From an uncultured Lachnospiraceae bacterium (GTDB taxonomy: Bacteria > Bacillota > Clostridia > Lachnospirales > Lachnospiraceae): 43,668 nucleotides of DNA. The stretch covers positions 1 through 43,668 of the forward strand of contig CAJTUC010000027.1 in assembly GCA_910579395.1 (NCBI GenBank), given 5' to 3'. Shown piece after piece: positions 7,858 to 14,690 of this stretch (position 1 is the first letter of the stretch; each line of letters begins with the position of its first letter). The translations under genes were made by a program, and so were the position numbers. Below the pieces are notes generated by a model, which was given only the letters and a program-made list of their open reading frames with translations, searched no databases and had not been told where the DNA came from.

Positions 7858-7958
7858 GTAGATAGAAACACCCCTTCAATTTTCTATTTACAAACCCTTA
7901 TATTTTAATTATTTATACTCCCCTTAATAGCCCATTATTTCGGTAATGGGCTATTTTG
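7858..7958 (+). ncRNA. Candidate trans-acting small RNA with C-rich motifs
   Basis: A roughly 100-nt transcript is predicted from the promoter at 7823-7850 to an intrinsic terminator at 7927-7958 (11-bp stem ATAGCCCATTA/TAATGGGCTAT, then TTTTGTTATTTT). The 5' hairpin ATAGAAA/TTTCTAT exposes ACCCCTT in its loop (7870-7876). Two further C-rich stretches, ACCCTT (7894) and CTCCCCTT (7918), lie in an A/U-rich single-stranded region. This is the plan of Firmicute small RNAs such as RsaE/RoxS and FsrA, whose unpaired C-rich motifs pair with Shine-Dalgarno sequences. No homology was tested. Confidence 0.6.
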
Positions 7959-7972
7959 TTATTTTAAATTTC

Positions 7973-8431
7973 TTATTTTGAACTTCCCTGAAAGATCTTA
8001 ACAATCAGCAGCACAATAAGGCCCACAATAATGACCGGAGCAAAGATGGAAATTAAAGAGGTCACAAATCCGATCACGATAACGACAAGGACCGTCATGA
8101 TGACCATCACCAGCCAGCCCGGCAGCATAATGCTCCGCCCATAGCCCCGGCCAAACTTTTTATCTTCCGTTATCACGTCTTCTGTGACTTCTTCATCGTA
8201 TTCCTGATTGGAGCCATAGCTTGCTCCGGCATGCTTATTCGCCTCGATAATGCTCTTCGCAAGCAGTCTGGGATCTCCAAGCTGTGAAAGTACCGCCCCT
8301 TCCGTATTTCCCTTCTGTATTTCCGATTCAATGTATTCCTGATAATACCGCACATTCTCCGCCACCTGTACGCTGTCCAGACCACCTGCCAATGTACGCT
8401 GTAATTTTTCAATAAATTCTCGTCTATCCAT
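7973..8431 (-). CDS. DUF1700-like small membrane protein
   Basis: 152 residues. The N-terminal 65 residues (MDRREFIEKLQRTL, then YYQEYIESEIQKGNTEGAVLSQLGDP) match the helical DUF1700-type domain found on many Firmicute membrane regulators. An acidic linker follows, then two closely spaced hydrophobic segments (about residues 103-124 and 126-147). The protein is probably anchored in the membrane with a cytoplasmic N-terminal domain. In PadR-associated systems such domains help control envelope-stress output, but no PadR gene is next to it. An in-frame ATG at 8443 lies within the duplicated 69-bp repeat; 8431 is preferred because that upstream peptide is repeat-derived. Evidence for the exact family is moderate. 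Confidence 0.75.
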   Translation of the reverse strand: MDRREFIEKLQRTLAGGLDSVQVAENVRYYQEYIESEIQKGNTEGAVLSQLGDPRLLAKSIIEANKHAGASYGSNQEYDEEVTEDVITEDKKFGRGYGRSIMLPGWLVMVIMTVLVVIVIGFVTSLISIFAPVIIVGLIVLLIVKIFQGSSK

Positions 8432-8432
8432 T

Positions 8433-8501
8433 TTTACACCCATCTGTCTGCTTCAGCAGACACTCAAATTCAATAGTTGAAAGCTCTTTTCTTTCAACTT
8501 T
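8433..8501 (-). repeat. 69-bp direct repeat, copy 1 (leader of the DUF1700-like gene)
   Basis: Identical to 9112-9180 over all 69 bp. On the minus strand it contains two hairpins, AGTTGAAAG/CTTTCAACT and GTCTGC/GCAGAC with a TGAA loop, and ends in GATGGGTGTAAA two bases before the DUF1700-like ATG. Confidence 0.9.
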
Positions 8502-8560
8502 ATCTCCGTATTTTCCCTATGACAGACCATTTGAAGCATGGCTCGACAGAGACATTCTTC

Positions 8561-8622
8561 AGGACATGATTTAGATTTTCTAAGGCATTGTTTTTTAATG
8601 CCCTAGAAAATCTTCATGTCCT
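8561..8622. repeat. Long imperfect inverted repeat at the 3' end of the 128-residue gene
   Basis: AGGACATGA and AGATTTTCTA followed by GGCATT on the left pair with AATGCC, TAGAAAATCT and TCATGTCCT on the right, with one 3-nt bulge, one mismatch and an A/T loop. It overlaps the last codons of the gene at 8614. There is no U-run, so it is more likely an RNA 3'-end stabiliser or a small palindromic repeat than a classical terminator. Confidence 0.7.
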
Positions 8623-9000
8623 GTCCATTCCAGAATCCTCCGCAAGTTTCTTCTCATAACGTGAAGGTTCTTTTTTCATATCGGCCATCGTCCGAAAAGC
8701 CTGCAAGACCATTTCTTCCTTATTGCAGCTCGCCGTATTTTTACCGGTATCTCGAATCAGATTATCCTGTCCCATCTGCCATACATAAATATCCGTTAAG
8801 GAATATCCTGCCGTCTTTATATGATCCGCAAAACAATGGTGCTCCAGATAGTACAGGAATTCTCCATATAACTCATAATCTGTCAGGATAGCAAGCCACA
8901 GTTCATTACACCATTCCTCATTCTTGCCCGCATATTCGCACAACATGGAAAGTCCCTGATACGCTTTGACTTTCTCCGTGCCTAAAATAATCTGAGACAT
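8614..9000 (-). CDS. Hypothetical protein, 128 residues
   Basis: I do not recognise a family. The protein is acidic to neutral, cytoplasmic in character, and rich in aromatic residues in its first 80 positions (for example EEWCNELWLAILTDYELYG and FLYYLEHHCF). That half looks mainly helical, and the tail is charged. Cysteines are at about positions 21, 31, 56 and 92, with no metal-binding spacing. It has its own leader: a second copy of the 69-bp repeat ends 112 bp upstream. AAAGG is placed 13 nt before the ATG, and a three-codon frame (ATG GTC ATA TAA) overlaps the start as TAAATG. Conservation of this gene would need a database search. Confidence 0.7.
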   Translation of the reverse strand: MSQIILGTEKVKAYQGLSMLCEYAGKNEEWCNELWLAILTDYELYGEFLYYLEHHCFADHIKTAGYSLTDIYVWQMGQDNLIRDTGKNTASCNKEEMVLQAFRTMADMKKEPSRYEKKLAEDSGMDRT

Positions 9001-9111
9001 TTATATGACCATACCTTTCTTTTTTTAACAGTTTAGCACAATATTTCCCAATTTACTATCTTGTCATTCTTAAAAAAATATTAAGATGGAGAATCCATAT
9101 AAAAATTCATA

Positions 9112-9180
9112 TTTACACCCATCTGTCTGCTTCAGCAGACACTCAAATTCAATAGTTGAAAGCTCTTTTCTTTCAACTTT
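9112..9180 (-). repeat. 69-bp direct repeat, copy 2 (upstream of the 128-residue gene)
   Basis: Perfect copy of 8433-8501, in the same orientation, 679 bp away. On the minus strand it is followed by a small hairpin ATGGA/TCCAT and a run of T (9070-9095), which could act as a weak attenuator before the gene at 9000. Confidence 0.9.
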
Positions 9181-9225
9181 CTATACCTGATTTCTGAACT
9201 GCCCGGATAAAACAACATCTTTCAC

Positions 9226-9259
9226 AAAAAGGCACATCGCATTGGCGATGTGCCTTTTT
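9226..9259. terminator. Bidirectional terminator after the sugar permease operon
   Basis: GGCACATCGC (9231-9240) and GCGATGTGCC (9245-9254) form a 10-bp stem with an ATTG loop, flanked by AAAAA and TTTTT. It ends the leftward sugar-uptake operon. Confidence 0.92.
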
Positions 9260-9301
9260 CATAACCTTATTACAAATAACAATTGTTACCTTATCTTTCA
9301 A

Positions 9302-10165
9302 TCATTCCTTTACACCACCGAGTGCAACGCCCGCAATAATGTGTTTGGAGAGGATAAAGTATACAACGAAAATCGGTAAAATTGTGATAACCAGACCGAC
9401 ATAGATAATACCATGGTCGGAACGGAATCTCTCACCTCTCATCAACTGTACGAACATGGGCAGCGTGTATTTTTTCTGGGAAGTAAGCAGCATGGAAGGC
9501 GTATAAAAGTTATTCCATGATGCAATAAAAGCAAAGATACACTGTGTTGCAACGGCCGGACGCATCAACGGCATCGCAATCGTATTGAAAGTGTTGAACT
9601 CTCTGGAGCCGTCTATTCTCGCTGCATCTACGATTTCCAGCGGCAGTGCGCTCTGCATATACTGTCTCATAAAGAACACCGTAGAAGGCGCCGCAATCGC
9701 AGGAATGATCAGCGGTATATAGTTATTTCCAAGGCCCAGTCCGAATACAAAACGGAAGAAACCGATGGAAGATACCTGTACAGGAATCATCATGATCGCC
9801 ATGATGAACGCCCATGCGAACTGACATCCTTTAAACTTATATACAGTAACGCCATATGCTGTCATCGTTGAAAAATATACCGTCAAAATTGTAGAACCAA
9901 ATGCAATGATACAGCTGTTGATCATATATTTCCACAGAGGTACATTCGCATTACACTGATATAACAGTTTTTCCCAGTTCTCCAGAAAATAATGGGACGG
10001 AATGAGGGAAAAGCTTGACTGAATATCCACGCTGGTCCTTGTTGCATTCACGATCATAATCCAGAAAGGAATCAAACTCAGGAAACAGAGGAAAATACAA
10101 ATAGCATTTCGAAATATCTGGGCACCGAGGATTCTCGCGTGTAAACCGCCTTTCTTATCAGCCAT
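9302..10165 (-). CDS. ABC sugar transporter permease, MalG type
   Basis: This 287-residue integral membrane protein has about six transmembrane helices. The binding-protein-dependent permease loop is EIVDAARIDGSREFNTFNTIAMPLMRP (the EAA motif that docks the ATPase), at about residues 176-202. It forms the inner-membrane channel together with the permease encoded just upstream, one base pair away, and the lipoprotein binding protein. No ATPase gene is present here, so the pair probably uses a shared MsmK-type ATPase encoded elsewhere, as is common for carbohydrate importers in Firmicutes. GGGGG lies 9 nt upstream of the start. The substrate is inferred from the neighbouring cellobiose phosphorylase. 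Confidence 0.92.
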   Translation of the reverse strand: MADKKGGLHARILGAQIFRNAICIFLCFLSLIPFWIMIVNATRTSVDIQSSFSLIPSHYFLENWEKLLYQCNANVPLWKYMINSCIIAFGSTILTVYFSTMTAYGVTVYKFKGCQFAWAFIMAIMMIPVQVSSIGFFRFVFGLGLGNNYIPLIIPAIAAPSTVFFMRQYMQSALPLEIVDAARIDGSREFNTFNTIAMPLMRPAVATQCIFAFIASWNNFYTPSMLLTSQKKYTLPMFVQLMRGERFRSDHGIIYVGLVITILPIFVVYFILSKHIIAGVALGGVKE

Positions 10166-10166
10166 A

Positions 10167-11177
10167 TTAGTTTGCCCCCTTTCTTGCTTTCTGTGCTGCT
10201 TTAATCGCTTTCTTTTCTTTAATCGCGTCTTTATCCCTCATAATATAGAAGAGAATCAAACTGAAGAACAACGTTACAACGAATAACACAAGGGATGCCG
10301 CTGCCGCCTTACCCATCTGTCTTGAACCGGTAAAGGCAAGTTCACGGATATACATCGTAATCGTTCTCGTCGTATAGTCCGGATCTCCGTAACCGCTTGT
10401 TGTCAACAGTTTCGGAATATCATACATCTGCAGACCGCCGATTGCGGAGTTTACGAGAGTGAACAACATAATCGGCCGCAGAAGCGGTAATGTTACGCTC
10501 TTAAAAATCTGCCAGCTGGATGCACCGTCTACTCTGGCCGCTTCAAACAGAGACGGGCTGATGCCGAGCACACCTGCGGTCAGTACGATCATCGTGTTTC
10601 CATACCACATCCAGAAGTTAATAAAGGAAATAATCCCTCTCGTTGACCATTTTGTATCCAAAAACCGAAATGGTTCCGACCAGATTCCGCTATTGACAAA
10701 AAACTGGTTGATCGGACCGTTCGGGAAATCGAACAATTTATAGAACAAAACGGAAATCGTAGCCGCCGTAATGATATTCGGCATAAATGTCAGAATTTTG
10801 TATGCGCCCTGCGCTTTCATCTTGACTCTGGTATCCGTGAACCAGACAGCCAGAAGCAGCGCCAGGAGAATCTGCGGCATAAAGTTCATCAGCCACATGA
10901 TAATGGTGTTTCCCAATGCGCGGAATGTATAGGTATCGAACAGACTACCGTCATTTCCGACAAAAATCGTTTTGAAATTGGCCAGACCGTTAAACGTCGG
11001 TCCTACTTCCACGTTGAACATCGTATCAGTATAATTTTCACAAAATGCAAGACCCATCGTATAAATCAGGGGCCATAACTGGAATATCGCGAAAACAATA
11101 AAAAACGGAGCAATAAAGAAATATCCGTAACGACTGTATTCCACTGTTTTGCGCTTGTTACTGCTGCTCTTTGCCAT
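10167..11177 (-). CDS. ABC sugar transporter permease, MalF/UgpA type
   Basis: 336 residues. An N-terminal helix (about 18-40, APFFIVFAIFQLWPLIYTM) is followed by a periplasmic-type loop and further helices. The EAA loop SPSLFEAARVDGASSWQIFK precedes VTLPLLRP. The last helix is followed by a basic Lys/Ala-rich tail. It is the partner of the MalG-type permease. The ribosome binding site GGAT with GTGGAGAT precedes the ATG. Between this gene and the binding-protein gene lies a 250-bp stretch with three hairpins, probably setting unequal expression of binding protein and channel. Confidence 0.92.
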   Translation of the reverse strand: MAKSSSNKRKTVEYSRYGYFFIAPFFIVFAIFQLWPLIYTMGLAFCENYTDTMFNVEVGPTFNGLANFKTIFVGNDGSLFDTYTFRALGNTIIMWLMNFMPQILLALLLAVWFTDTRVKMKAQGAYKILTFMPNIITAATISVLFYKLFDFPNGPINQFFVNSGIWSEPFRFLDTKWSTRGIISFINFWMWYGNTMIVLTAGVLGISPSLFEAARVDGASSWQIFKSVTLPLLRPIMLFTLVNSAIGGLQMYDIPKLLTTSGYGDPDYTTRTITMYIRELAFTGSRQMGKAAAASLVLFVVTLFFSLILFYIMRDKDAIKEKKAIKAAQKARKGAN

Positions 11178-11316
11178 ATCTCCACATCCTTCTCATATTT
11201 TTTCACTTGCTCTGCCTGAACCGCGTCACAGGCATTTGACAATTTTCCGGACCCGGAACTCTCTCAAATATCTGTGCCGCGCCCCTCACACAACATACAA
11301 TTTTCTTTCTTCTTAT

Positions 11317-11429
11317 AGAAGGTACGGCTGCGCCGTACCTTCTCTTTGTCATCTTCTATTCCCTTGCAGAATATCTACAAAGCAGGTATTCTGCCGGATG
11401 AAAAAGATTTGCTATGTAAATCTTTTTCA
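11317..11429. repeat. Three tandem hairpins between binding-protein and permease genes
   Basis: Stem 1 is AGAAGGTACGG/CCGTACCTTCT with loop CTGCG (11317-11343). Stem 2 is GCAGAATA/TATTCTGC (11366-11394). Stem 3 is TGAAAAAGATTT/AAATCTTTTTCA (11399-11429), two bases after the binding-protein stop. As in malE-type operons, such stems probably protect the upstream message and reduce expression of the permeases. The remaining bases from 11178 to 11316 show no clear feature. Confidence 0.7.
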
Positions 11430-11431
11430 CC

Positions 11432-12865
11432 CTATTCGACTGTCAATGCCGGATAAGCTTCTGCTACTGCTGCCTTGAAATCTGCGATAGCTGTTTCTTT
11501 ATCCTTGTCGCCTCTTGCATATGCTGTTACCTGTGTATCCAGTAACTCATTAACCTTCTGGTCATATGCACACATCCAAGATACATCTACATCCTCAGCC
11601 AGAGGAGAGAATACTGCGATAAAGTCCTGTCCGCCTAAGAAGTCATATGCACCCTTGCCAGCGTCTGACAGATTCTTCATAGCTGTCTTGTTGTTTACAT
11701 AATCCAGAGTTTCTTCGGAAAGTGTCTGGATTGTCTCTGTATCACAGCAAAGAGATTTCATAATCTGTCCAGCGAGAGCTGTATCAGAGCAGTTTGCTGT
11801 TGCACCGAGCCATGTACCGCCCCAGTAGTAAGGAGCCGGACCCTGGCACATATTCCACAGACCGTATGTACCTGAACCTACTGCATCGCCGCCGCAGTTC
11901 GCTTTAATTGTCCAGTGAAGGAACCATGTACATCCAAAGTAACCAAATACTGCATCGGTAGAAGGACCAGCGTTCCATTCGTCAGACCACTGTGTTGTCT
12001 TCTGTGTTAAATCTTCGGATTCGAGTACCTGAACAACATCCATGTATTCTTCCATTGCAGAATCCATATGGAATACGCTGTCAGATGTTACCCAAGGCTG
12101 TGTCTTGTTGGACATAAATGTGTTTACAACGTCACCGTTAGAAGAAAGGATTCTTGTTGCATCGCCTGATTTTTCCTTGATTTCTCTTGCTGTATCAAGG
12201 AAAGCATCCCAAGAATTAATCTTTGCCTGCATTTCGTCCGGGCTTGTTACGCCAAGAAGGCTTTCAGCAAGGTCTGTTCTGTAAATGAAGGCACCAGGAC
12301 ATGCCTGCCAGGAAAGTCCTTTTAAGGAACCGTCTCTCTGGTCAGTAGCAATTGTAATCGTATAAGGATACATCTCTGCCAGATCAGCATCTGTAATACC
12401 ACAGTCTGTTACAGGAATCGTGTAATCGCTGTTCGTATACTTCATGATATAACCTGCCTCAAATGCGATCATATCCGGATAGTCTTCTGCATCAGGAGTC
12501 TGTAATAACTGGTCAATCTTCTCCTGGTAGATTGCAGAGTCACCAACGTTTACATACTCAACTCTGTCTTTGATTTCAGGATATGCTTTGTATACATACT
12601 CAAGTCTCTCTCCTAACTCTGTGTTCCAAGAATAGATATAGAACTTGTCTCCTGAAGCTGCTGCATCGGATGATGTATCAGCTGCTGCCGTGTTGTCTGC
12701 CGCTGCTGTGTTGTCTGCCGCTGCTGTGTTGTCTGTTGCAGCTGCCGTATTGTCTGCTGCTGCATTGTTGTCTGTTGTTGCTGCGCCGCCATCTCCGCCA
12801 CAGCCTACAAGCAAGCTTGCTACCATTGCTGTTGAAAGAAGAGCGCTAAGTAACTTTTTCTTCAT
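11432..12865 (-). CDS. Sugar ABC transporter substrate-binding lipoprotein
   Basis: 477 residues from ATG 12865. A lipoprotein signal peptide ends in the lipobox LLVGC (MVASLLVGCGG). A mature Ala/Asp/Asn/Thr-rich linker with repeats of the form AADNT comes next, then a type 1 extracellular solute-binding fold (SBP_bac_1 family, about residues 75-470). It captures sugar outside the cell for the two permeases downstream. The adjacent GH94 enzyme points to cellobiose or short cello-oligosaccharides. GGGAGG lies about 10 nt upstream of the start. A longer frame from 12961 is rejected, because its extra residues are a translation of the palindromic leader repeats. The linker-coding DNA is itself repetitive. 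Confidence 0.93.
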   Translation of the reverse strand: MKKKLLSALLSTAMVASLLVGCGGDGGAATTDNNAAADNTAAATDNTAAADNTAAADNTAAADTSSDAAASGDKFYIYSWNTELGERLEYVYKAYPEIKDRVEYVNVGDSAIYQEKIDQLLQTPDAEDYPDMIAFEAGYIMKYTNSDYTIPVTDCGITDADLAEMYPYTITIATDQRDGSLKGLSWQACPGAFIYRTDLAESLLGVTSPDEMQAKINSWDAFLDTAREIKEKSGDATRILSSNGDVVNTFMSNKTQPWVTSDSVFHMDSAMEEYMDVVQVLESEDLTQKTTQWSDEWNAGPSTDAVFGYFGCTWFLHWTIKANCGGDAVGSGTYGLWNMCQGPAPYYWGGTWLGATANCSDTALAGQIMKSLCCDTETIQTLSEETLDYVNNKTAMKNLSDAGKGAYDFLGGQDFIAVFSPLAEDVDVSWMCAYDQKVNELLDTQVTAYARGDKDKETAIADFKAAVAEAYPALTVE

Positions 12866-12898
12866 AAAATATTTTCCTCCCTTTGAGATTTTGGGTGT

Positions 12899-12953
12899 CA
12901 CCGTTATCGGTGCTTTTTTTGGTGCCACTGTTATCGGTACACCGTTAACGGTG
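12899..12953 (-). promoter_or_regulatory. Three 14-bp palindromic repeats in the binding-protein 5' leader
   Basis: On the plus strand: CACCGTTATCGGTG (12899), CACTGTTATCGGTA (12926) and CACCGTTAACGGTG (12940, a perfect palindrome). The last two abut. In the transcript they give short hairpins with CACCG/CGGTG stems and four-base loops. They lie downstream of the promoter at 12980, so they could act as operators or as RNA structure. Confidence 0.65.
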
Positions 12954-12979
12954 TTATGCACCTGTTACCTTTTGCATTT

Positions 12980-13008
12980 ATTATAATTATCAGGATATCC
13001 TGATATAA
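12980..13008 (-). promoter_or_regulatory. Promoter with embedded palindrome for the sugar-uptake operon
   Basis: On the minus strand, TTATAT (13003-13008), 17 bp and TATAAT (12980-12985). The spacer is largely filled by the perfect 16-bp palindrome ATCAGGATATCCTGAT (12989-13004), a probable operator that would block polymerase. The motif differs from the LacI-type sites near the phosphorylase gene. Confidence 0.7.
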
Positions 13009-13013
13009 ATGCC

Positions 13014-14024
13014 TTACACTGCCCCCACGGACCCGCCCGGATAAACTTCTCCTTCAACAATAATCTGCTCGATTATCGTTGTTTTCGGATGTTCTATCAG
13101 ACTGAGCAGCTTTTCCGCCGCCAACTGTCCGAGTCTCAACGTATCCTGCTTCACGGTCGTGAGTGTTGGCTCAACATGTCTTCCGATTCTGATGCCGTCA
13201 TATCCCGCAACGGAAATGTCATTCGGAATCCGGAGCCCTCTTTCATTAATTGCATTGATTCCTCCAAAACAGGCGAAATCATCCGGATAAAGAATGCAGG
13301 TCGGCCGGTCTTTCAAATCAAGCAGCCTTTCTGTTTCTATATGTGCAGCCTTCGTATCACGATACGCCGCCTCGCCTATGTACTCATCCGGAACGTCTAT
13401 TCCGAGTTCTGCCGCCGTCTTGTAAAAAGATGTCAGCCGGCTTCTTGTTACCGATGAATCTGCCCCGTGGATATACGCTATCTTGCGATGTCCTTTTTCA
13501 TATATATAATGAAGCAGATCTCTCATCCCTTTTACATTGTCAGACATAATTGCACTGACATTGTTGAACAAATGATCTATCGTCACACTCGGAATATCAC
13601 TCTGTACCAACTCCATTACTTCCGACCTCGAAAACTGGGTATTTGCAATGACAACGCCGTCAAAACCTCTGTATCTGCAATGCTCCAGATAAGACATTTT
13701 GTTGGGCCTTACGCTGCTGCCATTGATAAAAGTAATGTCATACCCTCTGGCCTCCATCGTACACTTTAGACTATCGAGCACATACGCGAAATAATCGTGT
13801 GTCAGGCCGCTATGGTCATCTACCGCAAAAAGAACGCCGATGTTGTAACTTCTTTTGGTCTTTAGCGCCTTTGCGGCGGAATTGGGAAAGTACCCCATTT
13901 CCTTTGCTTTCTGCTTAATATGCTCTTTCGTCTCTACACCAATGTCCTTATGGTCATTGAGCGCCTTGCTCACGGTCGCGATTGATACGCCGCACGCCGT
14001 TGCAATGTCTTTCATTGATACCAT
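13014..14024 (-). CDS. LacI family transcriptional regulator
   Basis: 336 residues. The N-terminal helix-turn-helix and hinge are complete (MKDIATACGVSIATVSKALN, then GYFPNSAAKALKTKRSYNIGVL). The C-terminal domain is a periplasmic-binding-protein-like sugar sensor with the usual DGVVIANT, DDFACFGGINA and DISVAGYDG motifs. It most likely represses the uptake genes and the cellobiose phosphorylase, with a cello-oligosaccharide as inducer. It is encoded between them and reads toward the uptake genes. GGGAG lies 10 nt before the ATG. A probable own operator sits at its promoter. Confidence 0.94.
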   Translation of the reverse strand: MVSMKDIATACGVSIATVSKALNDHKDIGVETKEHIKQKAKEMGYFPNSAAKALKTKRSYNIGVLFAVDDHSGLTHDYFAYVLDSLKCTMEARGYDITFINGSSVRPNKMSYLEHCRYRGFDGVVIANTQFSRSEVMELVQSDIPSVTIDHLFNNVSAIMSDNVKGMRDLLHYIYEKGHRKIAYIHGADSSVTRSRLTSFYKTAAELGIDVPDEYIGEAAYRDTKAAHIETERLLDLKDRPTCILYPDDFACFGGINAINERGLRIPNDISVAGYDGIRIGRHVEPTLTTVKQDTLRLGQLAAEKLLSLIEHPKTTIIEQIIVEGEVYPGGSVGAV

Positions 14025-14114
14025 CTGTTGTCCGCTCCCATCTCAGGTTGATAAACGTCAGGCTATATCCTGCTCCTGTTATACGACCTTGATAGGAACC
14101 AGCCCAAATCACTT

Positions 14115-14161
14115 AATCGTTTTCGTAATTTTAGTCTATATCATTTTTTATAATTTTGCAA
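14115..14161 (-). promoter_or_regulatory. Promoter and LacI-type operator of the regulator gene
   Basis: On the minus strand, TTGCAA (14156-14161), 17 bp and TAGACT (14133-14138). Ten bases further downstream is GAAAACGATT (14115-14124), the same decamer found twice before the phosphorylase gene. This suggests autoregulation. Confidence 0.7.
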
Positions 14162-14286
14162 GACGTTTTTTTCTTTTTTTGTAAAAAATATATAAGTTTG
14201 TGTATTTTTCACATTTTATCCGCTTACTTTTTTGTGCTTTTGCATAGTTACTTAACAGTTTGTTTACAATTTGTTCTTATTTATAA

Positions 14287-14298
14287 GTAAACGTTTTC
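14287..14298. promoter_or_regulatory. LacI/CcpA-like palindrome GTAAACGTTTTC
   Basis: A near-perfect 12-bp palindrome with the central CG typical of LacI-family and catabolite-responsive sites. It lies midway in the gap between the LacI gene and the phosphorylase gene. No start of transcription was identified beside it. Confidence 0.5.
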
Positions 14299-14310
14299 GC
14301 CTTATATTAG

Positions 14311-14470
14311 GCCGGATGGACACATACAGCTCCTGCGGCGGCCCAGGAGAGACGCAGGCTGCAAAAGCAGCCTTGTGCTTTAACGAGGCCCTTTCCAGTT
14401 TAGCGTCTGTTACAATTACGGAGCGAAAGCGTGCCGCAAAAGAATCTGTATGCGCCCATCGTGCCTGGCT
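14311..14470 (+). repeat. Structured inverted-repeat element, copy C (degenerate)
   Basis: Shares with copies A and B the inner boxes CTCCTGCGGCGGCCC and CGGAGCGAAAGCGTGCC. The outer arms (about 14311-14335 and 14446-14470) are only about 19/25 complementary, so this copy looks older. The second stem GCGGC/GCCGC replaces GAAGGC/GCCTTC of copy B while keeping the pairing. It occupies the intergenic region of the cellobiose locus. Confidence 0.65.
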
Positions 14471-14589
14471 CAAATATCGAATCATAAAAAAGTTTCGAAA
14501 AAATCGGCACCATTTTTATTGCAATTTCCATTTTTTTTCTGTATACTTTTTAGTATCACTTAAAATATTGTTTTATAACTTGTCAACTT

Positions 14590-14663
14590 AATCGTTTTCT
14601 ATTCGCACATCATTGATGCAGTTTTTCCAAAATCGTTTTCAGGACCTTTCAATTTTCTATACA
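14590..14663 (+). promoter_or_regulatory. Promoter and twin LacI-type operators of the cellobiose phosphorylase gene
   Basis: AATCGTTTTC occurs at 14590-14599 and again at 14631-14640, 41 bp apart (about four helical turns). The second copy overlaps a -35 box TTTTCA (14636-14641). A 16-bp spacer and TATACA (14658-14663) follow. The arrangement fits repression by the neighbouring LacI protein. Confidence 0.65.
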
Positions 14664-14690
14664 CAAAAATAAAAGAAGGAGAAAATCACT

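Noticed and set aside
12866..12961. N-terminal extension of the sugar-binding protein
   Set aside because: The added peptide is a translation of the palindromic leader repeats. The lipoprotein signal and GGGAGG site place the start at 12865.
14264..14591. Frames of 73 and 106 residues between the LacI and phosphorylase genes
   Set aside because: They cover repeat copy C and operator sites and have no ribosome binding site or family resemblance.
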